A stretch of DNA of 42,868 nt. It comes from a virus. Location: the IMG/VR virus record IMGVR_UViG_3300017779_000027, positions 1-42,868 of that record; one strand, given 5' to 3'. The notes beneath the pieces were generated by a model. The model was given only the letters and a program-made list of their open reading frames with translations, had not been told where the DNA came from and did no database searches. Both the position numbers and the translations under genes were made by a program. Below, one piece after another: positions 33,673 through 42,835 of this stretch (position 1 is its first letter; every line of letters begins with the position of its first letter).

Positions 33673-36600
33673 ATGAACAAAGAAGCTTTAAACGACGCAT
33701 ATCAGCATTTTGTAAATACCGGTTACCAAGGTACTATAAATGATTTTTCTATATTAATAAATTCAAATAAAAACGCTTTTAACGACTCTTATGGTTACTT
33801 TAAAGAAACCGGCTACAAGGGAAGCGTGGATGATTTTTCTACGTTATTAGGCGTGGGAAAAGCACAAGGCTCGACGGAAGATCCGACGATGGGCCAAGAA
33901 AGTATGGGGTCACAATCGGACAGTGGTTCTTCGGAATCAGTAAGTTGGTTTGATCAAACGTGGTTTGGTAGAGGTGTAAAGGCTGCCAGCACAACTGGTG
34001 AGGCCACCAACTTAATGTCTGAAAATTTTTCTAATATAAGCAAAGAAAGTATACAAGATTTTATAAAAGCTAAAGAACAAGAAGCTGGAAGCTATGTTGA
34101 GTCTGAGCGTATGAAAAAGTTTCAAGAGCAATACGTTAAAGAAGGTAAAACTTGGAGTGCTTTTTTTAGAGGTGTAAGTAAACAACCTGGTTTACTACCA
34201 GAATTATTTGTACAATCATTAGGTACTCAAGTTGGCACATTAATAGATTCTCCTGGCGCTTCATTGGCTGCCGCAGGCGCTGGTGCTGCAGGTGGTGCTG
34301 CTGTTGGCGCTGTACCAGGCGCTGTAGCTGGATTTATGGGTGGTTTAGCAACTTCAATGGAAGCTGCTTTAACGTTTGGTGAGTTAATAGAAACAAGATT
34401 AAAAGAAAAAAACCAAGAATTTACAGATGATAATATCAAAGCTTTATTAGAATCTGAAGGTAGAGAAATAAGAAACAAAGCTTTAGGTAGAGGTTTAGCT
34501 ATTGGTACTATAGAAGGTTTTAGTGGTGGTTTAGCAGGTAAAGCAGCTGTTGCTACTAAAGGAGCGGTACAAGCCACTAGAGCTGGTAAAGTAGGTAAGA
34601 CAGGTATTTTAGCCGCTGGCGCTTCTGGCGTTGGTGTTGAAGCTGTAGGTGGAGCAACAGGTGAAATAGCAGGTAGAGTTGTAGCTGGTCAAGAAATGGA
34701 TGCTGCTGAAATTGGTTTTGAAGCTATAACAGGTACGGTAACTGCACCTGTAAATGTATTAGCTGCGCTAAAATCTGCAAAGCAACCTACGTATAGGTTA
34801 AACGGTGAAAAAGTTACTTATAACCAAATGAAAGATTTTGTTGACACCGCTGACGATATGGATGTTGCTAAAGCTGATATTAAAATGCGTGACGATTACA
34901 CTGGTCTTGGTAAAAAAGCTAAGGCAAAACAAGAGGCTGCTGAAAAAATGATAGAACTTTCAGGTGATGTTGCGACACAGCAAGAGGTTAAAAAAGCAAA
35001 AGATCTAAATAAAATAGCTGCTACTATAGAGTTAGCAAAACAAGGTAAGCAAATAAGTAATGTTAAAGATGCTTTTGCTGTTGAAAACAATGAAGAAGCT
35101 ACAAAAGCTTATAAAGAATTACAAGATCAATATGGTAAAGATGTTATAAAAGATCAAGATGTTACTGATGCTGATGGATTTTTTGTTCCTACGCCTGATG
35201 GTAACGTAATAATAATAAACAAAGAAGTAGCTGCCGAAACAGGTCAAATAAACGTTGGTGGTCATGAGCTTCTACATGGAATAGTACAAGAGCATTACAA
35301 CTCCTTAACGCCTGAAGCAAGAGCTAAGTTTATAAATGATTTTAAAAACACTATATCTAAAGAGTCTTTAGAGTATATACAGAATATAATTGATGCTAGA
35401 AATAAAGATAGAGTTGATGAAAAAACAGGTAAAACTATTGAGGGTGAAAACATACAGGCTGATAGCGATGAATATCTAACTATATATTCAGATGGTATTG
35501 TTAAAGAACAAATAACTTATAACGAAGGTGTATTTACTAAGTTTAAAAACTTTTTGCAAGATATATTTAGAAAATTTGGTTATAATAAAGAGTTTGGAAG
35601 TGGCGCGGCTACTTATAATTTCATGCGTGATTATAACAAAAACATCATGGAGTTTAATAAAATCAGTGAAAGAGCCAAAGCAGTCGCTGGTACTAAAGCT
35701 GTTGCTGGTGATGCTAGTTTGTCTGTATCAGGTTTTGATCAAAATGAAGTTGCTGAAGATCTTGGGTTAAAAGAAACAACAGCCGGTATTGTGGCTAGAA
35801 ACAAAGAAATTGAAAATACAATATTAGAAGAGGGTATAAAAGACGAAGAAGGAAATATAAAAGCTTCACCTGTACAACAAAGAAAACTAGCAGAAAACAA
35901 TTTGCCAAGAGCTTTTGCACTAGCAAAACAAGCCGCTGGAAAAGCTAAAGATCTTACGCTAGACGACGCTTTAAAAATAGATGATGTAATGGAGTTTTAC
36001 AGTGAGTATAGTTTAAAGCTTACTGAATTAGCTAGAACGTACAAAGCGCAAATGCCCGATGGTACTAAAGTGCCTTTTGGCGCTTACATGAACAGTCTTT
36101 TGCCTTTAAAGTATTCTGGCATATTAGAAAAGTTAAAAAGCAAAATACAAACAACTAGCATGTCAGATGAGACTGTTGGTAAAAAAGTAAGAAGCATTGA
36201 AGATACTACTGATGAGACTGCTAAAACTAAAGGTACTAAAACAAGGTTAAAACAAAGAGCATCTAGAAAATTAACAAGCTTAGCTGATTTAGATATTGAA
36301 AGTTCTCCGTTGATAAAAGAAGTAACAAAAATTAAACTTAAAAAATTAATTGAGTCAAATCCTAAAAATTTAGTTGAACAAATACAAGAAATTTTAATAT
36401 CTGATTTAGTTGAGATTATAAGGCAAGAAATGGGTGTTATAGGGCAAAAAGATGGTAAGTTAAACATACCTGACGATTATAACGCTTATCTGTCAGACAC
36501 GTATCAATTAACTATTTCCAGCATGGAAATATCAAAAATAAGGGCTAATTACAAAAATTTATTTAGGAAAGAAAAAATGGGTTTTGCGGATTACAAAACT

Positions 36601-39600
36601 AAAAAATCTGACAAACCTAGTCTTAAAAAAGATAGTAATTACGTAAAAGACATTAACAGAAATGTTACAACAAAAGCTGAGTTTATAAAATACCATACTG
36701 AAGGTAAAAAAAATAAATTAATAGCTAACCAAAAAAATTTAGCTATAATGCGGGCTGAAGCGGAGGTTGTTAGAGCTGCAGATAACTATATAATAGATAA
36801 TTCGCAAAACTTAAATGAAGTTTTTGCCGCGGAACTTAGAAAATATATAGATTCTAAAACTATAGAAAAACAAAAATTAGAAGACAAAAGTTTTGATAGT
36901 GTTAAATTTAGCAAAACAATAGCTAACCCAGTTAATGTAAAGCATTTTAATGAGTTAATTAACGAGGGTATAAATGGTGAAATTGGTAGTGATATTTGGA
37001 TTTCTTTAACAAAAATAGCAAATCCAGTTATTGTAGAAAAGGTAATAAAAACAATAGATTTACATAACGCTGACTACGTAAAAGAAACTAGTGGTTTTAA
37101 AGATAGAGTTAGAAATTTAATATTTCCCAAAAAGATTAAAGAAAAATATTTCGCTAGACCAACGAACAAAAACCATACAGATTCCATTGCTGAATTATTA
37201 GACTTTACAGAAAGTCTAGCAGAAGTAATGGATCCAGCTTTAGTTTCAACAGGTTTATTTGAAGATATGTTTGGTTTTACTTATAGATATGGAGATAAAA
37301 ATCGTATAGGTAAGGATACATACGGCAGGGTTATGGATTCTGCTTCAAAAAGAAAATCTGACAAAAACTTTGGGGATAAATTCGGTTTTGATCCTGAGGC
37401 CGTTAAAAAATACATGTATAATTCTACGTTTGGGATAATGAACAGAATTAATACTATTGCTAATAAGTCTTTCAACACAGCAAAAGAAAAGCTACAAGCA
37501 ATGTTAGATAAAGAAGGAGCTAACATAGAGCAAGCAAATAAGCAAAACTACAAAGTATTAGAATATATAATAACAAAAGCAATACAAGTTGTTAATAAAA
37601 ACCCAGACAAACTAGTTGGCGCTTTAAGATGGTTAGAATCAGCGACGTCTACTATAAAAGGATTAAGAGGCTTAACTAGATTGACACATCTAGATGTTAT
37701 GGCTGAGTCACAAGCACCATCTACAAAGCATCCCGATTACGAAGCAACGTACAAAGTAGCCTTGGAAAGCGTTAGAAAGAAAAATAAAGCTAAAAAATTA
37801 GATTTAAGTAAATCTCAAATTGAAGAAACGGCAAAAGAATCTGCTTTGGCGCAGCTAAAACCTAAGGGCGAACATTTAAAACCAAGCGCTAATCTAATGG
37901 CATCGTTTGCTGAGCTTATAATAAAATATTCTAAACTTGATATGGGTAATCCAAAAACTTTAACCGAGTTTAAAAAAGATTTTAACAAGTTAATTGACGG
38001 TTATGACCAAGCATTGGGTAACAAAAGTACTTATGCTATTGTTGACAAAACAATGGGTTCTCAAGCTGAAGGCGATGTTAGATTGTTAACGGGATTACCT
38101 AAAAATAGAGCAAAACGTTTTTACCACGTAAGTGGTAACCAATCAGTTGGTTATATATCTAGAACAATTACTCAAAGTAAAGAGTTTGCAAAATTATCAA
38201 ACAAAGCAGACAAAGCGGCTAAACTAAATAACGCTGTTAAAAGGTCTAGATCTGTGAATAAAGAGTCTAAAGGTATTACTGTTCTAGATTTTGACGATAC
38301 CCTAGCTACAACTAAATCTTTAGTTAAGTATACTAGACCAGATGGAACTACCGGCACTTTAAATGCCGAGCAATACGCTAGTACATATGAAGATTTATTA
38401 GACCAAGGTTTTACATTTGACTTTTCAGATTTTAATAAAGTTGTAAAAGGTAAGGTTGCACCATTATTTCAAAAAGCATTAAAGTTACAAGGTAAGTTTG
38501 GTCCTGAAAATATGTTTGTATTAACAGCTAGACCACCTCAAGCTGCTAAGGCTATATTTGATTTCTTAAAAGCTAATGGTTTAAATATACCAATGAAAAA
38601 TATTACTGGCTTGGCTAATTCTACAGCAGAGGCTAAAGCGTTGTGGATCGCTGATAAAGTTGGTGAAGGTTATAATGACTTCTATTTTGCTGATGACGCT
38701 TTGCAAAACGTGCAGGCTGTTAAAAATATGCTAGAGCAATTTGATGTTAAGTCTAAAGTTCAACAAGCTAAAGTTAAATTTAGCAAATCAATGAACGATG
38801 ACTTTAATAGTATACTAGAAGAAATAACTGGTATTAATGCTGCAAAACGTTTTTCAGATATTAAAGCTAGAAAACGTGGCGCTAGCAAAGGTAAGTTTAG
38901 ATTTTTTATACCACCATCTCACGAGGACTTTGTGGGTTTGCTTTATAATTTTATGGGTAAGGGTAAAAAAGGTGATCAACATAGAGACTTTTTTGAACAA
39001 GCTTTAGTTAGGCCATTGAACAGAGCTTATAGAGAGGTAGACACGGCTAAACAAGCTATAGCTAATGACTACAAACAACTAAACAAACAGTTTACAGATG
39101 TAAAAAACAAACTAACAAAGAAAACTCCAGATGGTGACTTTACATTTGAAGACGCTGTTAGAGTGTACTTGTGGAATAAACATGGTTATGATATACCTGG
39201 CTTATCACCAACTGACCAAGCTAGTCTAACTGAGTTAGTAACAAACGATTCTCAACTAAGATCTTATGCTGAAACTTTAAATATAATATCCAAACAAGAT
39301 ACCTATGTAGACCCAGGTAAAGGCTGGGAAGGTGGTAATATAAAAACAGATTTAATAGATGCTACTGGTAGAGTTGGTAGAGCGCAATATTTTGCTGAGT
39401 TTAACGAAAATGCTGATATATTATTTTCGCCTGAAAACTTAAATAAAATTGAGGCTGCTTACGGTAAAGATTTTAGAAGCGCACTGGAAGATATGCTACA
39501 TAGAATTAGCACTGGTGTGAATAGGCCAAAAGGTCAAAGCGGGACCGTAAATGCATTTATGAACTATTTAAACGGTTCCGTTGGTACTGTTATGTTCTTT

Positions 39601-40866
39601 AACGTTAGATCAGCAATACTACAGCAAATGTCTATTGTTAACTATATAAACTTTGCTGATAATAATATGTTTGCCGCTGCCAAAGCTTTTGCTAACCAAC
39701 CTCAATACTGGAAAGACTTTGCCTTCATATTTAACTCAGACATGTTAAAGCAAAGGCGTGGTGGTATTGGAACAGATATTAACGGTAATGATCTTGCTCA
39801 AGCTGTAGCTGGCTCAAAAGATCCAACTAAAGTTGTTATAAGTAAACTTTTGCAATTAGGATTTTTACCTACACAAATAGGTGATAATATTGCGATTGCC
39901 ACAGGTGGTGCTACTTTTTATAGAAACAGAATAAACAAATATATAAAAGACGGTTTAAGTAAAAAAGAAGCTGAAACAAAAGCGTTTACTGACTTTCAAG
40001 ATTTAACACAGTCAACTCAGCAGTCATCAAGACCTGATATGACATCTAAACAGCAAGCCAGTTGGGTTGGTAAATTAGTGTTAAACTTTCAAAACATTAC
40101 ATCACAATACAATAGAATAATTAAAAAAGCAGCATTAGACATTGGTAAAGGTAGAATATCACCACCATATACAAGTAAAGCACAAAGTAATTTAGGTAAT
40201 TTATCTAAGATACTATATTATGGTGGTATACAAAATGTTATATTTTATAGTTTACAAACTGCTTTGTTTGCGGTTATGTTTGGAGACGATGAGGACGAAG
40301 AGCAAATACTAAAGAAAAAAGAAAGAGTTATAAATGGTAGTATTGATTCTATATTAAGGGGAGCTGGTGTATATGGTGCGATTGTTTCTACTTTAAAAAA
40401 TACTCTTATCAAGTTTAAAGAACAAAGAGAAAAAGGTTATAATAAAGATGAAAGCGCTGTACCATTAGAACTTTTAAACTTTTCACCAGTAGTTGGTATT
40501 AAAATTAGACAAATAGTTAACGCTGAAAAAACACTTAATTATAATGAAAATATAATAAGCGAAATGGAAACATTTGAAGCTGATAACCCGCAGTGGTCAG
40601 CCGTTACTAATTATACCCAAGCTTTAACTAATTTTCCGGCAAACAGATTGTATCAAAAAAGTATAAACATGCGTAATGCGCTTGATAAAGATTATACTAA
40701 TTTCCAAAGAGTAATGTTTTTTAGTGGTTATACAACGTGGAGTTTAGGTCTAGGTGATAATGAGAGAATTATTGAAGCTAAAGAAAAAGTTAAAATAAAC
40801 AAAGCAAACACTAGAAAAAGCAAAAAGAAAAAACGTGCTGACATAAAAATTAGAAAAAGAAGATAA
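33673..40866 (+). CDS. Giant polyvalent ejection protein (2397 aa) with HExxH and HAD
   Basis: It opens with two repeats (residues 5-29 and 35-59) of NDAYQHFVNTGYQGTINDFS type. A Gly/Ala-rich membrane-active stretch follows at about 192-233 (AAAGAGAAGGAAVGAVPGA). A zincin motif GGHELLHGIV has His531, Glu532 and His535. Long helical regions lead to an HAD phosphohydrolase-like domain: LDFDDTLA with Asp1539 and Asp1541, FVLTARPP with Thr1618, and FADDALQNV with Asp1674-Asp1675. The C-terminal part (FFIPPSHEDFVGLLYNFMGK; a hydrophobic segment at about 2184-2204) resembles large phage internal proteins of marine podoviruses. It ends very basic (KKKRADIKIRKRR). Polyvalent proteins are injected with DNA and carry several effector domains; that class fits best, though activity is unproven. 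Confidence 0.8.
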   Translation: MNKEALNDAYQHFVNTGYQGTINDFSILINSNKNAFNDSYGYFKETGYKGSVDDFSTLLGVGKAQGSTEDPTMGQESMGSQSDSGSSESVSWFDQTWFGRGVKAASTTGEATNLMSENFSNISKESIQDFIKAKEQEAGSYVESERMKKFQEQYVKEGKTWSAFFRGVSKQPGLLPELFVQSLGTQVGTLIDSPGASLAAAGAGAAGGAAVGAVPGAVAGFMGGLATSMEAALTFGELIETRLKEKNQEFTDDNIKALLESEGREIRNKALGRGLAIGTIEGFSGGLAGKAAVATKGAVQATRAGKVGKTGILAAGASGVGVEAVGGATGEIAGRVVAGQEMDAAEIGFEAITGTVTAPVNVLAALKSAKQPTYRLNGEKVTYNQMKDFVDTADDMDVAKADIKMRDDYTGLGKKAKAKQEAAEKMIELSGDVATQQEVKKAKDLNKIAATIELAKQGKQISNVKDAFAVENNEEATKAYKELQDQYGKDVIKDQDVTDADGFFVPTPDGNVIIINKEVAAETGQINVGGHELLHGIVQEHYNSLTPEARAKFINDFKNTISKESLEYIQNIIDARNKDRVDEKTGKTIEGENIQADSDEYLTIYSDGIVKEQITYNEGVFTKFKNFLQDIFRKFGYNKEFGSGAATYNFMRDYNKNIMEFNKISERAKAVAGTKAVAGDASLSVSGFDQNEVAEDLGLKETTAGIVARNKEIENTILEEGIKDEEGNIKASPVQQRKLAENNLPRAFALAKQAAGKAKDLTLDDALKIDDVMEFYSEYSLKLTELARTYKAQMPDGTKVPFGAYMNSLLPLKYSGILEKLKSKIQTTSMSDETVGKKVRSIEDTTDETAKTKGTKTRLKQRASRKLTSLADLDIESSPLIKEVTKIKLKKLIESNPKNLVEQIQEILISDLVEIIRQEMGVIGQKDGKLNIPDDYNAYLSDTYQLTISSMEISKIRANYKNLFRKEKMGFADYKTKKSDKPSLKKDSNYVKDINRNVTTKAEFIKYHTEGKKNKLIANQKNLAIMRAEAEVVRAADNYIIDNSQNLNEVFAAELRKYIDSKTIEKQKLEDKSFDSVKFSKTIANPVNVKHFNELINEGINGEIGSDIWISLTKIANPVIVEKVIKTIDLHNADYVKETSGFKDRVRNLIFPKKIKEKYFARPTNKNHTDSIAELLDFTESLAEVMDPALVSTGLFEDMFGFTYRYGDKNRIGKDTYGRVMDSASKRKSDKNFGDKFGFDPEAVKKYMYNSTFGIMNRINTIANKSFNTAKEKLQAMLDKEGANIEQANKQNYKVLEYIITKAIQVVNKNPDKLVGALRWLESATSTIKGLRGLTRLTHLDVMAESQAPSTKHPDYEATYKVALESVRKKNKAKKLDLSKSQIEETAKESALAQLKPKGEHLKPSANLMASFAELIIKYSKLDMGNPKTLTEFKKDFNKLIDGYDQALGNKSTYAIVDKTMGSQAEGDVRLLTGLPKNRAKRFYHVSGNQSVGYISRTITQSKEFAKLSNKADKAAKLNNAVKRSRSVNKESKGITVLDFDDTLATTKSLVKYTRPDGTTGTLNAEQYASTYEDLLDQGFTFDFSDFNKVVKGKVAPLFQKALKLQGKFGPENMFVLTARPPQAAKAIFDFLKANGLNIPMKNITGLANSTAEAKALWIADKVGEGYNDFYFADDALQNVQAVKNMLEQFDVKSKVQQAKVKFSKSMNDDFNSILEEITGINAAKRFSDIKARKRGASKGKFRFFIPPSHEDFVGLLYNFMGKGKKGDQHRDFFEQALVRPLNRAYREVDTAKQAIANDYKQLNKQFTDVKNKLTKKTPDGDFTFEDAVRVYLWNKHGYDIPGLSPTDQASLTELVTNDSQLRSYAETLNIISKQDTYVDPGKGWEGGNIKTDLIDATGRVGRAQYFAEFNENADILFSPENLNKIEAAYGKDFRSALEDMLHRISTGVNRPKGQSGTVNAFMNYLNGSVGTVMFFNVRSAILQQMSIVNYINFADNNMFAAAKAFANQPQYWKDFAFIFNSDMLKQRRGGIGTDINGNDLAQAVAGSKDPTKVVISKLLQLGFLPTQIGDNIAIATGGATFYRNRINKYIKDGLSKKEAETKAFTDFQDLTQSTQQSSRPDMTSKQQASWVGKLVLNFQNITSQYNRIIKKAALDIGKGRISPPYTSKAQSNLGNLSKILYYGGIQNVIFYSLQTALFAVMFGDDEDEEQILKKKERVINGSIDSILRGAGVYGAIVSTLKNTLIKFKEQREKGYNKDESAVPLELLNFSPVVGIKIRQIVNAEKTLNYNENIISEMETFEADNPQWSAVTNYTQALTNFPANRLYQKSINMRNALDKDYTNFQRVMFFSGYTTWSLGLGDNERIIEAKEKVKINKANTRKSKKKKRADIKIRKRR

Positions 40867-40910
40867 ATAAAAATTAGTAAACAATTCAAAAAATAAGTGA
40901 TAATAAAAAG

Positions 40911-42008
40911 ATGGTGAAAAGACTAATAATACTATTAACAATATTTATAATGGCATGTTCAGCGCCAAAAAAATGTTGTTCACAAACATTTGGAGTAGAT
41001 GATGTTAAGAAGATGCTTAAATTTTCTACGTTCTATGCCGCTGTAAACGGTGGAACGTCACTTTCTGATGTTGATGTATTCTCTGTAGATAATGGTTTGT
41101 CTACGCGGACTATTTCAACTCCTTATGATTATAATTTTACCATAGGTTTACGTAAGATAGCGAGGTTTGGCTATGAAAATAAAGCGCAAACATTTTATGA
41201 TGGAACGGAATCTAATTATAGTGATGCGGCCACTGTAGGTAAAGTTAAAGGAGTTGAATACTTATTTGAAGTTGATTACAAACGACAAGAAGGCGTAGAC
41301 TACATGGATCAACACCATTTTATTAGGTTTAGTTCTGATGATGGTTGTCAAGATGAAGTATGTATAAACTTTTTTGCTTTAAAGTTAGAGTATCTTGAAG
41401 ATGGTTTTGCTGATATTAAATATTTTGAAGCGTCAGAGAGATATAGACATCGTAAAGGCAAAGATTTATCATGGAATATTGGGTTAACACATAGACTTGC
41501 AGAGCCATATGGCTACAATGCTCTTGATGAGTGGATGTTGGTGAATAATAATATACATTATACTTATTTAGCTTTGCAAGAAGGGTATGAGGTAGATGTG
41601 TATAGCAACGAATACTATAGCCCTGATGGCGAGATAGTTGCTACTAGCGCTGAAGTTTGGGAGGCAGTTGTGATACCAACAGTACTATCAGATTACACTC
41701 AAAAGAAAAGAAACGAATTAAAGAAAACAATACAGCACTCACTTGTTGTGGGTTTTGATTATTATAAATATTCTAAAAAAACTTGGTTACACGCATGGGG
41801 AAGTTTAATGCCATACCACTACGATGATGGTAGTGAGTTTAGTTATCATAACTATGTTGATGGTCAATGGTATGATTACTCGGGTGGTTTGATTTACGGT
41901 ATAAAAGTTAACAAACAACTAGGATATTTTGTAGAAGGTAAATACAATAAGTACTGGAACAGAGAATGGTACGATTTTAAATTAGGTATGAATTACGTTA
42001 TATTTTAA
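40911..42008 (+). CDS. Exported outer-membrane-like protein, probable lipoprotein
   Basis: The N-terminus has a signal sequence (MVKRLIILLTIFIMACSAPK) with a lipobox-like IMAC, so lipidation at Cys16 is plausible. A CCSQTF segment offers an alternative cleavage. The rest, 340 residues, alternates strands with aromatic girdle residues (YAAVNGG, YDYNFTIGLRKIARFGYENK, LVVGFDYYKYSKKTWLHAWG, LGYFVEGKYNKYWNREW) and ends in YVIF, as in beta-barrel outer-membrane proteins. A phage gene for such a protein could remodel the host surface, block superinfection, or take part in lysis. Alternatively it is a virion protein. I cannot choose between them from sequence alone. It begins an exported-protein cassette, 44 bases after the giant gene. 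Confidence 0.7.
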   Translation: MVKRLIILLTIFIMACSAPKKCCSQTFGVDDVKKMLKFSTFYAAVNGGTSLSDVDVFSVDNGLSTRTISTPYDYNFTIGLRKIARFGYENKAQTFYDGTESNYSDAATVGKVKGVEYLFEVDYKRQEGVDYMDQHHFIRFSSDDGCQDEVCINFFALKLEYLEDGFADIKYFEASERYRHRKGKDLSWNIGLTHRLAEPYGYNALDEWMLVNNNIHYTYLALQEGYEVDVYSNEYYSPDGEIVATSAEVWEAVVIPTVLSDYTQKKRNELKKTIQHSLVVGFDYYKYSKKTWLHAWGSLMPYHYDDGSEFSYHNYVDGQWYDYSGGLIYGIKVNKQLGYFVEGKYNKYWNREWYDFKLGMNYVIF

Positions 42009-42009
42009 A

Positions 42010-42291
42010 ATGGCAAAAGAATTAAATGAAGATACTGGTTTTAATGTAAGTATTAAAACTTTACTAGCTATAGGTTTTGCTATGGCTACTATTATTGGGA
42101 TGTGGTTTGCTTTACAAGCGGATATTGCTGAAGCAAAAGAATTACCCGCACCATTACCTCCAGATGTAACACGTATGGAGTTTGACATGAAAGATCAAAT
42201 GATACGTAATACTATTATGACTACACAAAAAGATGTAGAAGAAATAAAAAAGTCCTTAGAAAAAATAGAGGATAAATTATATAATAGATAA
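42010..42291 (+). CDS. Single-pass membrane protein with coiled coil (93 aa)
   Basis: One membrane segment (residues about 15-35, KTLLAIGFAMATIIGMWFAL) follows a short polar N-terminus. A Pro-rich linker (ELPAPLPPDVTRMEF) and a C-terminal coiled coil (IMTTQKDVEEIKKSLEKIED) come next. Inferred topology is N-in, C-out. The build resembles phage inner-membrane spanin (i-spanin/Rz) or holin accessory proteins, but no partner is proven. The gene starts one base after the upstream stop and its TAATG end overlaps the next gene. Confidence 0.7.
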   Translation: MAKELNEDTGFNVSIKTLLAIGFAMATIIGMWFALQADIAEAKELPAPLPPDVTRMEFDMKDQMIRNTIMTTQKDVEEIKKSLEKIEDKLYNR

Positions 42292-42614
42292 TGAAAAAAA
42301 TATTAATACTAATGTTTTTTTGTAATAGTGCTTTTGCACAAATACAAGTGTCACAATTTAATGCTGAATGGAATGCTGCCAATGCTGTTAATTGGGTACA
42401 AGATCTTTCAGATTGCAAAACTATATCATACGTAGATATAAGCAAACAAGCTAAGCTAGCTACAGAACATAAAATAGCAGTAATACCTACTATTATAATA
42501 TTTAAAGATGGAGAAGAAGTTGCTAGGTTTCAAGCTGATCTTAGCTTTAAAATGGTAGCAACTAAAAAAGAAGTACAAGAAGAAATAGATAATCAATTAA
42601 TGAGCGATTTTTAA
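42291..42614 (+). CDS. Secreted thioredoxin-fold protein lacking the CxxC site
   Basis: The protein has a Sec signal peptide (MKKILILMFFCNSAFA, likely cut before Gln17), then the thioredoxin strand-turn FNAEWNAANAVNW. In active thioredoxins the WCGPC site sits here; in this protein Asn28 and Asn31 replace both cysteines. VDISKQAKLATEHKIAVIP keeps the cis-Pro66, and TIIIFKDGEEVARFQADLS completes the fold. It cannot do thiol-disulfide exchange in the usual way, so a binding or scaffold role in the periplasm is more likely (inference). It starts by TAATG overlap with the TM protein, within the exported cassette. Confidence 0.78.
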   Translation: MKKILILMFFCNSAFAQIQVSQFNAEWNAANAVNWVQDLSDCKTISYVDISKQAKLATEHKIAVIPTIIIFKDGEEVARFQADLSFKMVATKKEVQEEIDNQLMSDF

Positions 42615-42615
42615 T

Positions 42616-42834
42616 ATGTGGAGTTTATTTAAAGAAAAAAACGAAATTAACGAGAAGAATGTAGTTGGATTTGCATCATTTGTAGTAATGTGCTTATTTG
42701 CTGTTGCTGATTTATTAACAAGTATACTAGCAGATAAAGATTTAATTATAAATGAAGTTGTTTACAATTCATTTGTATGGGTTACGTTAGGGTGTTTTGG
42801 TATTAGTTCGTTTGAAAAAGTAAAAAAGAAATAA
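42616..42834 (+). CDS. Holin-like small membrane protein (72 aa)
   Basis: Two hydrophobic segments (VVGFASFVVMCLFAVADLLT and NSFVWVTLGCFGISSF) flank a short polar loop (ADKDLIINEVV). The N-terminus is charged (MWSLFKEKNEINEK) and the C-terminus is FEKVKKK, similar to the SLEKVKK tail of the holin at 5060. Size and topology suit a holin or an antiholin. It follows the thioredoxin-like gene after one base. No endolysin follows within the window. The next gene starts at 42836. Confidence 0.68.
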   Translation: MWSLFKEKNEINEKNVVGFASFVVMCLFAVADLLTSILADKDLIINEVVYNSFVWVTLGCFGISSFEKVKKK

Positions 42835-42835
42835 T

